Below, in pieces: positions 19,877 to 30,800 of a stretch of DNA of 37,454 bases. Position numbers and translations under genes: made by a program. The stretch spans positions 1-37,454 of the forward strand of contig JALCCG010000212.1 of NCBI GenBank assembly GCA_023212695.1. The letters run 5' to 3'. Under the pieces are notes generated by a model, which had not been told where the DNA came from, did not search any database, and saw only the letters and a list, made by a program, of their open reading frames with translations. This DNA comes from Sporisorium sorghi (lineage: Eukaryota > Basidiomycota > Ustilaginomycetes > Ustilaginales > Ustilaginaceae). The stretch's first letter is position 1, and the number at the start of each line of letters is the position of its first letter.

Positions 19877-20201
19877 ACAGAGTTGCGCCCGCTCTTATCA
19901 GCTCGACTTGTCTGTCAAAGTTAATCCTTGTCGTTGTTGTTTGGCTCTTGATAATGCTCATTCATTGCTATTATTGCGTTGACTGCTTTCATTGCGTTGA
20001 CTGCTTTCGACACTTGCGCGTGGTTGATTGGCAAGCGTGGTGATCGTCGTGATTGAGAACGCACAAATACTTGTCTTCTCGCCGCTCACCATTCGCTCAC
20101 AGCCTTGAGACGCGGGGCTGTTTCACCCGTGACATTCTATTCGCCAGCAAAAGCTTCTTCGATGAACCGTCTTGATCCGGGAGGCATCACAACGCCACAC
20201 G
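19877..20201. other. Intergenic space between two convergent genes
   Basis: It should hold both 3' UTRs. A short direct repeat of GCGTTGACTGCTTTC occurs twice at about 19977-20008. Nothing else was recognised. Confidence 0.5.
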
Positions 20202-23200
20202 CTACGCACCCGTGTACCCACTGACAACGCTCTCGCTCTCCTCCAACACATTATCCAGCGGCATCCCTGGCTGATACGGCTCTGCGAACCTCGTCGGGGC
20301 CTCTGCGCCATCCCCGTCCTCACCTTGCGCTGCGCCGGGGCCTCTGTGCCACGTGTACGCAGCGTCGCGGTGGGAGAGGTGCTCCACTTCGTCGACGAGG
20401 TGGGATTGGGGGAAGAGCGGGCTATCTGTGCTGCTGTTGTGCGCGTGTTCGCGGGGGTCGATGTTGCTGGCGGCGTCGTCGGGGTAGATCTCGTCTGGGT
20501 CGCGGGTTGAGTCGAGCGAGTTGCGCTGCTGCTGTAGTACGCCGACCTGCCCGCTCGGCTCTTCGTTGGCTCCGTTCAGTGCATTCGACGCAGGCGAGGC
20601 GGGGAGCGGCTTCTCCCCCACCGCCTTCTTCTTAGTGGCCACAGGGATACCGCTGGCGACGGCAGCGCGCCCGCCGAACCTCGACGCGACGTCAGCTACG
20701 CGCCCCGCAACGGGGTCCTTCGCAAACGGATCCCTGTACCCCTTCGGCGGATCGGCAGCTTTGCCTACCGACACATCACCGCCACTCGAGCCTGGCGGCG
20801 AATCGACGCGCTCCTTGCTCGCACGCACCGCCTCGATCGGCGACAGACCCGCACGCAGCGACTCGACGAGCTTCTTCGCGTCAATCTGCGCCGGTGCGCG
20901 TGTCGGTGCATCCCGGCGTGACTTGAGTGCTGCACGTGCTGCTGCGACAGGGTCTAGGGCGGGTGCGGGTTTGAGCGTGAGCGGGGAGACGGGCGTCATG
21001 TCGCGCAACGATGCGTCGCGCATGGGTATGTCTGATACGTTGGATGTGTCTACCAGCACCTCGCTCGCCGGCTCTCCCAAGGAAGACGGGCGGGAGTCGA
21101 TGCGGCTCAGACCCAGATCGTCCACCGCCCGCGCCTCTGCTCCCAGCCGAGGAGGCGTCGACGAACACGGTGGCCCACCACCACTGCTGCCGTTCGACGC
21201 CTCACCGGACCCAGATCTGCGCAGCCCCGCACGAGGCGTGCTCGCTCCGTGCTCAGCGACCGACAGCTGCGCCGTCTCGTCCCCGTGCGTCAACACAAGC
21301 GAGGCCTTGCGCGTCGACACGGCAGGCACAGCATCCTGCCCCGCCATCCGCGCGCCGTTCGACTTGACCAGGATATCGATCCACGCATCGTCGCGTCCGC
21401 CACCAGTCTGCCGCTTGGCTCCACCGCGCGCCTTGGCCTGGCTCGGCTTCCTCTTGGCCGAAAACGAGCCGACGCTCGCACCGTCATCGCCATCGCCACC
21501 GCCCGAGGCCACGCTGCGGGTTTCGAAATCGGCACTCGTGAACGAGCGGTCCGCCAGCACATCACCCTGCTGCTGCTGCTGAGGTTCAGCGCCAAACTCG
21601 TCCACCGCAGCAGCAGCAGCATGCGACTTGAGCGCCGGGCTCGACGCCCCCCTACGGGCCGACTTGACCATTCGAATGCTCTTAGCGCGCAGCGTCGACA
21701 TGAGCTTGCTGCTGCCCGTTGTGGCGGTGTTGCCTTCGCTGCGGAACGCGGCGTGTCCGTACGCAGCCCCGTCCGTCGTGGCATCGCTCGTGGTCGTGTC
21801 GTCGTCGCCGGACCTGACGTACGCGGCAGCGGCGCTGCCCGGTCGTTCTCGTTCGCCGACACTGGTGCGATTGCTGCGGAGCGTGCTGTGCGAGGCGTTC
21901 TTGGAGCCGCTGCGCTTGAGCTGTTCGCTGAGCAGGATGCGTTTGGTTGTGCCGCCCGCACCGGGTCTGAAGACGTCGTCGTCGGCACTGGCTGCTGCAC
22001 TGACAGGGTCGAGCGGCTTTTCGTGCAAAGCACTGCCGTTGCCATTGCTGTGGGTCTTGTCCTTGTCCTTGCGCGAGCGGAACATGGCAAACTTGCGGAT
22101 CATGGCGAGTCCCTTGGACGTCCCGCGACCCGCAGCCTCCAAGTCGGCCCGATACTGCGCCGGTACCACCTCCTGGATCACGAACCAAGCCGCATCGACG
22201 CGCTCGTCCTTGGGCACGCTCTCGTCCTTCCGCGCCGAAACCTGAAAACGCGTCGGAGCCGACAGGCTCGAACCTGCACTCTGCGAGCCCACGGTGCTGG
22301 CGTTGGGCCGAGACTTGTACTGCACAACGACAAAGCTGGCGTTGCGATGCGTAAGCTCATCCCTATTACTCCATCCACTCCCCAACAAATAATCAGCCCA
22401 GACATCGGCAAACGTCTCGTCCATGCGGCTGATCGGGTGGTTGTCCATCTTCCCCTGCGCCGCCCCCGCCAGCGTCGGGCTCGTCACAAGTTGCGGGGTC
22501 GTGTCGTAGTTGAACGCGGGCAGCTTATCCTGTCTCGACTTGAGCTTGGCGTGCAGCTGGTCGCGCTCCGAGGGCCAGTTCTGCACGTCTTGGCGCAACA
22601 CGTCGTCGAAGCTGAGCACATCGGCGAGCGTGCCACCCTCCTCGTTCTGGAAGCCGGCCTTGGAGAACTCGTTCCAGTGCACCGTCTCGCGCTTAGCGGT
22701 GCGATTGCGGCGCGCCGACTCGTTGAGGTCAAAGGCGAGCTTGGACGAGTCCGGCGCGGCAAAGCCTCCACACATGAAGTCGTCCCACTGCTTGCTGACG
22801 AGCGAACCGTGGCCCACGACGGCATCGTCCTCCTCAAACGGCGACGAGTCGAGCGTCTTGGCCGCACCGGCTCTGCGGCCTTGCAGCGCACCGCCGCGAA
22901 GGTTGACGAGCTTGCGGAACTTGTCCGAGAGCTGCGGGTCTTTGCCGAGCGCCTCGTTGGTGGCGCGGCACGCTTCCCATTCGGGGCACGGCTGGGCGAT
23001 GTCGATCTCGCATGCGGATTGAACGAGGTCGGCGGTGTAGAGACGCACGTTGCGCTCGATCTGCGTGACGGGGACGAGCTTGGACGAGGCGGACGGAAGG
23101 GCGATCTCGGCGGGGAGGATGGACGGATAGCCGCTGACGTGCTGTGCGAGTTTGGGTGGCAATGTCGCAGAGGTGGCCTGGAAGCGAATGTAAGCCAGCA

Positions 23201-24449
23201 GCAGGTGCTCCGTAGCATTGCTCGCCCTGACGTACGCATCGTAGGTGCGTGCAAACGTCTCGTCCTCCGGCAGACCAAACAGCAAGGGACCGAAATGCTT
23301 GCACAGCTTGGCAGGCATCATGCCGTTCTTGAGCGAGTAGCTAGCCGTGGACGAGAGGAGCGAGAACAGCGAGCTGAGCAGTTTGGCGTTGTCCGGCCCA
23401 AGATGAGCGACAAAGTCGCGGAAGGCGGTGGCTGGATACTGCTGTTTGCGCTCCTGCTCTCGCCAGGTGTTGTAGACGTCGAGGTCGAGAAAGCCGCGCT
23501 GTTGGACGTAGACCATTTCTTCGCGCGTCTCGCCCTTCTTGGGGCCGGGCACGGGCACGGGCACAGCAAGCACGCGGCCCATGCGGGCGAGGGCCCACTT
23601 GATGAACGCGGCGAGGTCGTGTGGATTGGCGTAGCGGACCTCGTCGAAGAAGGCGGGCGGGATGGTGCGTTGACCGCCTGTTGAGGAGGTGAAGAGTTTG
23701 ATCAGGGAAGCGACGTTGGTGGGTGAGAGATCGAGTGCCATCGAGGAAAAGATGAGGGGATTGTCGAGACCGCGACTACGGATCTGCTCGCCGCACGCCT
23801 CGAGGAGAACGAGGACACGAGCCGCGTCCAGGTAAATGTGCCAACCGTCCGTGGTGTACCCATACACATAAGTCGGCTTGGACGCAGCCGCAGCAGCCGC
23901 AGCTGCAGCGGCGGCGGCAGAATACGAATCATCGTGTGAGGAATAAGACGGAGAGGCAGTACGACCGAGCTGGGAGCGGGAAGAGACGCTGTGGAGCGTT
24001 GCTGGAGGTGCGAGCCGACGGCTTCCGCCGCTTAGAGTGGAAGTAGAAGCCGATTGCAAGTACGACTTGTCGACAGACTGAGACGGAGCAGCGATGGTAG
24101 AAGGCCTGAGTGTGCTCTGCATCTGGCCGAATTCGTTCATGATAGCAGAACCGGGCGGGTTGGGTGATGGTGATGGAGTAGCACGTGAAGATGCCCGACT
24201 TATCGGGTTGTCCAACTGCTGGGGCTGAGTGGCGGAGGTGGACGTGGCGTTCTTGGGTGGGGGCGGAGGCAAATCATCCTTGGTGGGTACATTTGGCAAG
24301 AGCTGGGCGTCGGCCGTGCTGGGAGTGGGTGATGAAAGGCCCAAACGATCGATGTCGGCGGAGCTGACTGCTCCAAAGTAGTTTTTGGAGAAGGCGATTT
24401 GTGCGGGTGCTGCTTTTGGTTTGGACCTTCTCGAAAAGATGCCAGGCAT
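20202..24449 (-). CDS. MSB1: Msb1/Mug8-family cell-polarity protein, 1415 aa
   Basis: A single frame from ATG 24449 to TAG 20202-20204. Residues 1-~190 are a disordered Ser/Pro leader with a run of about a dozen Ala near 177-188. The Msb1/Mug8 domain, which has a RhoGAP-like fold, starts at YVYGYTTDGWHIYLD (about 193). It runs through LPPAF-like FDEVRYANPHDLAAFIKW and LCKHFGPLLFGLP, and then a second conserved block with FADVWADYLLGSGWSNRDEL and ASFVVVQYKSRP (to about 780). The rest is disordered and Ser/Gly-rich, with basic patches and a Gln run. Yeast Msb1 is a multicopy suppressor of cdc24 and cdc42 defects and acts at bud sites with Rho signalling and glucan synthesis; a polarity role here follows from the family. 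The protein is longer than yeast Msb1 because of the C-terminal tail. The upstream leader is rich in GA and TC repeats. Confidence 0.85.
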   Translation of the reverse strand: MPGIFSRRSKPKAAPAQIAFSKNYFGAVSSADIDRLGLSSPTPSTADAQLLPNVPTKDDLPPPPPKNATSTSATQPQQLDNPISRASSRATPSPSPNPPGSAIMNEFGQMQSTLRPSTIAAPSQSVDKSYLQSASTSTLSGGSRRLAPPATLHSVSSRSQLGRTASPSYSSHDDSYSAAAAAAAAAAAASKPTYVYGYTTDGWHIYLDAARVLVLLEACGEQIRSRGLDNPLIFSSMALDLSPTNVASLIKLFTSSTGGQRTIPPAFFDEVRYANPHDLAAFIKWALARMGRVLAVPVPVPGPKKGETREEMVYVQQRGFLDLDVYNTWREQERKQQYPATAFRDFVAHLGPDNAKLLSSLFSLLSSTASYSLKNGMMPAKLCKHFGPLLFGLPEDETFARTYDAYVRASNATEHLLLAYIRFQATSATLPPKLAQHVSGYPSILPAEIALPSASSKLVPVTQIERNVRLYTADLVQSACEIDIAQPCPEWEACRATNEALGKDPQLSDKFRKLVNLRGGALQGRRAGAAKTLDSSPFEEDDAVVGHGSLVSKQWDDFMCGGFAAPDSSKLAFDLNESARRNRTAKRETVHWNEFSKAGFQNEEGGTLADVLSFDDVLRQDVQNWPSERDQLHAKLKSRQDKLPAFNYDTTPQLVTSPTLAGAAQGKMDNHPISRMDETFADVWADYLLGSGWSNRDELTHRNASFVVVQYKSRPNASTVGSQSAGSSLSAPTRFQVSARKDESVPKDERVDAAWFVIQEVVPAQYRADLEAAGRGTSKGLAMIRKFAMFRSRKDKDKTHSNGNGSALHEKPLDPVSAAASADDDVFRPGAGGTTKRILLSEQLKRSGSKNASHSTLRSNRTSVGERERPGSAAAAYVRSGDDDTTTSDATTDGAAYGHAAFRSEGNTATTGSSKLMSTLRAKSIRMVKSARRGASSPALKSHAAAAAVDEFGAEPQQQQQGDVLADRSFTSADFETRSVASGGGDGDDGASVGSFSAKRKPSQAKARGGAKRQTGGGRDDAWIDILVKSNGARMAGQDAVPAVSTRKASLVLTHGDETAQLSVAEHGASTPRAGLRRSGSGEASNGSSGGGPPCSSTPPRLGAEARAVDDLGLSRIDSRPSSLGEPASEVLVDTSNVSDIPMRDASLRDMTPVSPLTLKPAPALDPVAAARAALKSRRDAPTRAPAQIDAKKLVESLRAGLSPIEAVRASKERVDSPPGSSGGDVSVGKAADPPKGYRDPFAKDPVAGRVADVASRFGGRAAVASGIPVATKKKAVGEKPLPASPASNALNGANEEPSGQVGVLQQQRNSLDSTRDPDEIYPDDAASNIDPREHAHNSSTDSPLFPQSHLVDEVEHLSHRDAAYTWHRGPGAAQGEDGDGAEAPTRFAEPYQPGMPLDNVLEESESVVSGYTGA

Positions 24450-24780
24450 GGTGACCAGACGCTCGAGAGCGTGATGCTTTCTTGATTAGAGTCAGACGCT
24501 CGTTGTGTTGCAAGGTGTCCAGAAGATGGGAGGTGTGATAGAAAGTGGTGTCGTCCCGAGATTAAATTGCCAGAGATATGAAGCCGTGATAGCGCTGGCG
24601 GTATTGCTGAGATAGGTGGTCCGGAGACTAGAAACGAGCGGGCTGGTCGCTGAGATGTAGAGGGTATAGAATCGACAATGGTGAGGGTTGGGTGGCAATG
24701 CGATACGAGCGAACGAATGGTGCACGCACACCGTTGGCAGGGAGTGTAGGAGCGTGTGGTAAGGAAACGAGAGTGGCAGG

Positions 24781-24806
24781 AGAGAGAGAGAGAGAGAGAG
24801 AGAGAG
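24781..24806. repeat. (AG)13 microsatellite
   Basis: 26 bases of uninterrupted AG, about 330 bp upstream of the Msb1 start codon. It is complementary to the TC tract at 25171. Confidence 0.9.
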
Positions 24807-25003
24807 GACACAACAGGAACGAACGAGCGAGGCAAGGGGTGTAGCCAGCAGCAGTCAGCGTTGAACGACAGCTTTCTTAGACTGCGCTTGGGGAGTTCTC
24901 GATGCGATGCAAAGGCGGATCATCCTTGATACGCACGCACGCAACACACACTCTGCAACTGCAACTTTGCTGTACAAACGCGATTAGAGCCTTGACACGG
25001 GAC

Positions 25004-25048
25004 AAAAAAAAAAAAAGAAAAGAAAAAAGAAAAGAAAAGAAAAGAAAG
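25004..25048. repeat. A-rich / AAAAG tract
   Basis: Thirteen A, then repeated AAAAG units, an imperfect purine-only tract. Confidence 0.85.
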
Positions 25049-25169
25049 ACACAGGGTGCTGCGTGTGTGTTGGTCTCTCTCTCTCTCACGCTCGCTCGCT
25101 TTTCATGCAGACCAGCACTTGCACGCACGCACACACTCGCAAGGGATAAGCCGAAGAAGCGCCAAGCTG

Positions 25170-25170
<1 letters not shown>

Positions 25171-25195
<25 letters not shown>
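25171..25195. repeat. (TC)12 microsatellite
   Basis: 25 bases of uninterrupted TC. A shorter CT tract lies at 25074-25087. Confidence 0.9.
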
Positions 25196-25200
<5 letters not shown>

Positions 25201-25981
25201 CTTGCAGCGATGACCAGCGGCTTTCCATCGGATGCATGCCGACTGCTTATCACACAATGGGCACAGCGGGTGGGGACGCACACACCGAGAACAAGCTGAA
25301 ATGTTGCGAAGAGAACCAACGCGTTGCAAGGCTGGCCCAAAAAGCGGACTCAGGCGAGCCTCGACAAAGAGAACAACCAGACGTTGCCACCAAGTGGGTT
25401 TGTTTGCTTGCTTAGGCTCTCGCGGTGCCCTTCCCGCTCTCGGTGGTCCTTCCTCCCTTTGTCCCTTCGCTCGTTTCCGACAATCCTTTCTTCTGCTCAG
25501 TCTGTCACCAACTAAGCTTTGTAGCGTTGGCTTGCCCGATACACAACTAGAGCGACATCTAGATTCGAGCTCGCCTTTCACTCATCTGATAAAACATTCG
25601 CTTGAGAGAGACCCGAGCTCGTCGCATGCGGGGGCGCCGACTAGGCCGTTTGTCTGCACCCGCTAAACGAGGCTACTTTCCCCGTTGAGCCTTGCACTGG
25701 ACGATCCTCAATCTGCCAAACAACAAACTCGAGCGATGCAACGAATAGGATAATGTTCTATTATGATTGATATGAGAGAGAGACAGCGCCATCACCACCA
25801 CCTCGAGAGCAGTCAAGCAACGCGAGGCAAGCAAAATGACGCTATGGTGCTGAGAATTGCAAGTGTATGTACAGCGAGTGCATGGGGCGATGCATCGACA
25901 ACATGGGCTGTGCACAAAGCAGCAACCAAGCTGTCAAGCCAGCGCTAGACAAAGACGGAGCAAAGGACCTAAACCCACACC

Positions 25982-26923
25982 TCACTGAGCCTTGGTCTTG
26001 GCCCCCTCCAGAGCCGCGCGCTTCTTCTCGGCCTGGCGCGCACGCGCACGCTTGTACGACAGATCCGTGCCCAGCAAGTGGTCCCACCAGCGGAACGACG
26101 TCGAGTAGCAGCCCACAAACGCCTGGTGGTGGTAGTCGTGGTGGTCCGCACCTGCCCAGAACGGGATCCAGTTGTGCAGCGAGATGGGGAAGTCGTAGCC
26201 CGAGTGCGCGTCGATCGCCTGGAACAGACGCAGCACGATCCAGATGTACACCGTCAGGATGTGCAGGTCCTTGGTCAAGGCGCACAGTGCGAACGGTCCG
26301 CCGAGGGTGCCCATGCCGAGGATGAGCACTTCGAGCGGGTGGGCGTATTCCGCAGCCAGACCGAAGGGCGCCGAGTACTCGTGGTGCTTCTTGTGGATAT
26401 GCTTGTACAGCGGTCCCCAGTGCAGCGCGCGGTGGGCCCAGTAGTGGAACGCATCCTCAAACACGAAGAACGCGCCAATCTGCCAGGCGACCTTGGTCCA
26501 GTGAGGGAAAGGCACCTCGTGCGTAGCAAGCCCAAAGTACTCGCAAATCGGGTGGAACGACCAGATCTGCGGCAGCTCGACGGTAAAGTGCGACAGCAGC
26601 ACGTACTTGGTGCACTTCCACTGCTGCTCGGGCGTGGGGATCTTTTCATCCTGCAGCTTGTACTTGCGCATGCTCGGCATGGCGTCGATGATGATCCAAG
26701 GAATGGCACGACCAAAGTAGACCAGCTCGTGCAGCACAAACGACATGATGCCCGTCGCCAGCACCGGGTTGCCCCAGTACAGGTACCAGTTGGCCCATGC
26801 GCGCTCCAGCACGTTGAGCGAGGCGAAGTCGGTGTTCTTGTACAGCTCGGCGGCGACACGGGTGGTGGTAGGGTTGAAAAGCGACCCCACGGTCGAGTTG
26901 AACTGCTGCGAGACGAACTCCAT
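25982..26923 (-). CDS. ERG25: C-4 methylsterol oxidase, 313 aa
   Basis: Member of the fatty-acid-hydroxylase/sterol-desaturase superfamily, a di-iron membrane enzyme of the ER. It oxidises the C-4 methyl group of 4,4-dimethylsterols, using cytochrome b5 or NADPH-derived electrons, in the demethylation steps shared with Erg26 and Erg27 on the way to ergosterol. The three His clusters are all present: H164-RAL-H168, H177-KK-HH(180-181) and H262-DY-HH(265-266). Hydrophobic stretches lie near 46-80, 105-120, 145-160 and 195-235. The C-terminus is strongly basic, with no exact KKXX signal. The frame is open further upstream, but that part is translated repeat. The start MEFVSQQFNS at 26923 fits the family's size (yeast Erg25 is 309 aa) and its N-terminus. 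There is no intron. Ergosterol genes are commonly sterol-regulated, but no site was identified. Confidence 0.95.
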   Translation of the reverse strand: MEFVSQQFNSTVGSLFNPTTTRVAAELYKNTDFASLNVLERAWANWYLYWGNPVLATGIMSFVLHELVYFGRAIPWIIIDAMPSMRKYKLQDEKIPTPEQQWKCTKYVLLSHFTVELPQIWSFHPICEYFGLATHEVPFPHWTKVAWQIGAFFVFEDAFHYWAHRALHWGPLYKHIHKKHHEYSAPFGLAAEYAHPLEVLILGMGTLGGPFALCALTKDLHILTVYIWIVLRLFQAIDAHSGYDFPISLHNWIPFWAGADHHDYHHQAFVGCYSTSFRWWDHLLGTDLSYKRARARQAEKKRAALEGAKTKAQ

Positions 26924-27888
26924 CGTGGTGAAAGCAGAGCGCGCTACCAATGACGTGCAGAGGTAATGAAGAGCTCCGGGTGTGTTGGTGAGAGAAGGCT
27001 GAACAAAGCACACGGGAAGTGTGTGCTTATGTAGCCAGGTGATAGGAGACGATGGTGGTGGAGAGGAATGAGAGTGGTGGGAAGGAGGAAAGGGTGGCCG
27101 TGCAACTCGAAACCACTCCAAGCATGTGTGTGCTTGCGAGGTGATTTGCAGAAGAATCAGGCCATTCCAAAAAAAAAAAAAAAAAAAAAAAAAACGTTTC
27201 ACACACAGGCACGCACGCACGTCTGCACGCACTCAGCGAAAATCACATGAGCTCTTCGTCCTCTTCTCTTCTCTTCTCAACAACAGCGTGTGGCGCCGTG
27301 ACACGCGTGTTACTTTCGAATATCGTCGTGATTTTCTTTGTTTGTTGTGTGCTGCTGCCGCTGCCATCTGCTGCCTCTTGGATCTTCCAGTTTCTCGTTC
27401 CCCCCCAAAAAATATTATTATTTTTATTATTATTATTATTTATTTATTTTTGCTTAGGTGAGGGTCAGCTTCAACGCGCAGCAGGCAGCCTTATTTTTCT
27501 GTTCTTTTTTCGACTCGGCCACGAACGTGAAAATCACCCGATTTTTCGACTTCTTGCACAGCTCTCGCCCTGCGCCTCGGCTGCCTCGGACGCTGTCTCA
27601 CATACAGCCAAGACCGCCGCTTCTCCCAGCGATTCGCCACACGCACCCACGCAAAGTTGCATCCTTGGCTGAACCCCTTCTTCGCAGCTCGTCAGGCGAA
27701 ATGAGCCCACGCTAGCTAGCGCTCTAACACTCTGAAAAATCGGTTTTGTTCGGCCAGCATCAGCCGCTGTCACACACGACTGTCAACAGAATCAGCCGCT
27801 TTTTGACCATGTCCACGCTGTTGTCTGTTGTACACCTGCATTCGAGCGTGTGGTAAAAGTACAAATGTGAGCCAAGCTGCGTGCAGCG
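26924..27888 (-). promoter_or_regulatory. Upstream region of ERG25 and 3' side of the bromodomain gene
   Basis: No gene is seen. It contains a pure 26-nt A tract on the plus strand (27169-27194), i.e. poly(T) on the ERG25 coding strand about 250 bp upstream of its start. An AT-rich stretch with ATT units follows at about 27410-27452. A translated reading of the T tract gives a false N-terminal extension of Erg25. Confidence 0.5.
27169..27194. repeat. Poly(A) tract, 26 nt
   Basis: Uninterrupted A run in the ERG25 upstream region. Confidence 0.9.
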
Positions 27889-30800
27889 TCAGGCGCTCTG
27901 AACAATGTAGTTGACGATGGAGCCCAGGCTGTCGATGTCGTGGCGCGCTTCGTCCAAGAGCTGCGTGAGGTCCGGCTGGTCTTTGAGCCAGTCGAGCTCG
28001 GCAGTGAATGGGAGGGGTGGCAACTCGACGACCGGTTGCTGCTGCTGTGGTGGTGCAGGTGCAGCGGTGGGTGCAGCCGGGGCCACCGTGGGAACGGGGC
28101 CGGGCTTGGCCGGGGGCGCGGCAAGCAAGGACGCATCAACACCTTCGACCTGGTGTGGCCTGATCTTGTTCTGCAGCAGGCGCGCCTCGATTTCGGCAGC
28201 GTCAAGCGCTTCAGACCCATGTGCGTCGAGGTGCACGGCAACCAGGTGCAGCAAGTCGAGCGTCTGACCGGTGATAGGTCGGATCACTTCTTCCTCCACC
28301 ACCTTGGCCAGTGGTTTGGGCAGGGGAGCCAGCTTGGCTTCCACTGTGTCGGCCTCCTCGAGCAACAGCTCGGCGATGGCCGAATCCACCGTGTTGGACG
28401 CATCTGCTGCAGGTGTGCCAACAGCAGTGGCAGCTTCTGGTTGACCAGCCTCTCCCTCGACCGCTGCCGACGGTGTAGCTGAGCCGCCCACCTCTTCCGT
28501 CGTATCACGCCACATGAAAGGGCCCCGGCGCGAAGCTGCGGTGGGCTCCGGAGCCGCCTCGGCGGCTTTCACCTTGCGTAAGGCTGCCGCTAGCAAAAGC
28601 CTCCTTTCCGCCTCTGCGATCTGCTGCTCGTCCGCATCGTCGGCCTCGTCTAGAAGCATGGCGTGGTGCATGGCACCGCCGACGAATTCGCCCACACTGC
28701 GGACGTAGGCGTGACCGGTGACGCCGGCATAGACCATATCCGACAGGATCCGACTCGCGTCTTGCTGTTCAACTCGAGAAAAGATGTCCTTGACCGCCTT
28801 GGTGTTGCCGGATCGAGCCGCAGCAATGTATCGCCGAACAAGCTCTGTTGGCAGAGTTACACCCGGTCGCTTGTGTCGGAGCTCGGCCTTGATAGCCTCG
28901 ATGCCTTGCTTACCCAGCAGGCTCGTCGAGAATGCGGCGGCTGGCACCGTCGCCGCTTCGTCTTGCTGGGAGCCTTTTGCAGCCTTGTCCTTGTCCAAGA
29001 TCGTTTCAGCTGTGGACGATTCGTCGGCTTCGACGTGCGGCACCAAGTCAGCAAACGGTCCGAGATCAGTGATCTCCAGCAGACGTGCCAGCGTAGGTCG
29101 GAAGTAGCTCCAGTCTTCGAGCGTCTCGCGTTCCTTCTCGCGCTCCTTGTCCTTTTGCTTTTTGGGCCTCTTGTCGTTCTTGAGAGCCTCGGCATAGGCA
29201 GGATTGGTCCACGACTTGGGCACACTGTGCGAGTCTGCACCCTGCAGTGACTTGGTAGGCAAGCTAGGCGCATGGAACGGCATGTTACGAAGGTTGGGCG
29301 GAAGCGATTCGACGTCGTGGCTGAGATTGCTCTGCAGAGGTTCCGGCTCGGGTGCGATGGCGGAATAGAGCGGGTCCGGCGCACCAGGACGCGAAGGCGG
29401 CAGCGTCGAGAGCGGGTCCTTATCGCCCTTCTCCCTGGCATCGCCTTTTCCATCGTCGTCGTCGTCTTCGCCATCGTCGGCTGCACCCCTGTCCTTGGCC
29501 TTTGCCGACTCTTTAGGACGCTCCTTTTCCTTGTCCTTCTCCGTCTCTTTGTCCTTGTCGTCTGCACCGCTGGTATTGGTGTAGTCAGCAGGCACGAATG
29601 GGATCGGATAGAGCGATTCGATGGTGGGCATCAGCACGTGCCTGTCGCTGCGATGGAGCGTCAAGAAGGCGTGCAGGTCGTCAATGTCGTCTGGGTTGAT
29701 TGAGCCGTCGTCATCGAACGAGTACGTGGCCGCGGCGGGCTGCAGCTGGGTCTGGGAAAGATTGGCAATCAGCTGAGCCGTGGCAGCTGCAGCGTCCGCG
29801 CCAGCACTGTTCTCGGTGGGAAGGCCGGACGCATCTGTTGCCGCACCAGCAGCCCCCGCTCCAGCCGACGGCGTTGCCGACCCGGTCAGACCTGTTCGCG
29901 CCAGAAGGCGCTTGGGTGTTCCTGGTGCACCTAGACGCTGCTTGTGCTTGACGTGTTTCGATGCCTTGCTCGTTCCACCTGCTGCGCCGGCAAGGTTGCC
30001 CATGGGGCTGGCCAATGCCTGAATTGGTGTGCCTGTCACAGCCGCCAGACGTCTCCTGAGCGCATCGGGACTGGCTTGACGCTGGCCCATGGGCGTCGAT
30101 GGAGTGCCGCCTGGCTGTGACGACTCAAATCGACGGCCGATGGAAGCATGTGCGGCGTCAATCGTCGCAGAACGCTCGCGAGACTCTCGTTCTCGAGCGA
30201 CGCTGGCTCGCGCGCCAGCTTCTTCGTCCGAGACATCCTCGTCGTCGTCATCGTCGATATCCATGTCAGCGTCGCCCTCAGCTTTGAGGCCGCTTCCGCC
30301 AGGCTGCACTGAGTCCTCGCGAGTCAACGTGCCGCCTGTCAAGCCAAGTGCGATCGCCGCTCGTTGCCTCGCCTGCGAAGTGACCCTGGCGGCTTCCATG
30401 ATAGCCTGGACGCCTGCACTGAATGCGAAGCGGGATCCACGCGCAGCAGATCGTGTCGTCATCTCGTCCGCATCGAACCCCAACGAGGCTGCGTGGTCGG
30501 CTGCCTGCTGCAGACTGGCATCGTCGAGCGCCTGTTGCTGTTGGAGCGTGGTGCCGCGAAGCTGTCTCCGACCTAGCGTTTCCGCGATGGCAGGCGATGC
30601 ATCGGTGGCAGAAGCAGCCGCTTCTCTGGCCAGCCTCTTCTGACGCCGGATCTCGTCGCCCTTGACGCCTGCACGCCCGTTGTCGTTCACAGCCATGCCT
30701 TCGCGCTCGATGGCCCGGTTGCCCCACGCCGTGATGCGCTTGGCTTCATTGTAGTACAGCGTGCCTTCGGGGTTGAACGTCATGGCATTCGAGACGACGA

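Larger units (their letters stand above)
24450..25981 (-). promoter_or_regulatory. Upstream region of the Msb1-like gene, repeat-rich
   Basis: 1.5 kb without a credible gene, between the Msb1 start and the Erg25 stop codon. On the plus strand it holds (AG)n at 24781-24806, an A/G tract at 25004-25048, (CT)n at 25074-25087 and (TC)n at 25171-25195. Purine- and pyrimidine-rich tracts alternate, as in other promoters here. Open frames in it follow the repeats and show no family motif. Confidence 0.45.

Noticed and set aside
20521..23684. Long plus-strand frames (353 and 811 codons) antisense to the Msb1-like gene
   Set aside because: They mirror GC-rich codon use of the true gene; the minus-strand product has the Msb1 domain and these have none.
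25232..25666. 144-codon frame upstream of the Msb1-like gene
   Set aside because: No recognisable motif, low-complexity surroundings, probably promoter sequence.
26924..27232. 103-codon N-terminal extension of Erg25
   Set aside because: It includes a Phe run from a homopolymer tract and has no similarity to the family. MEFVSQQ at 26923 gives the normal length.
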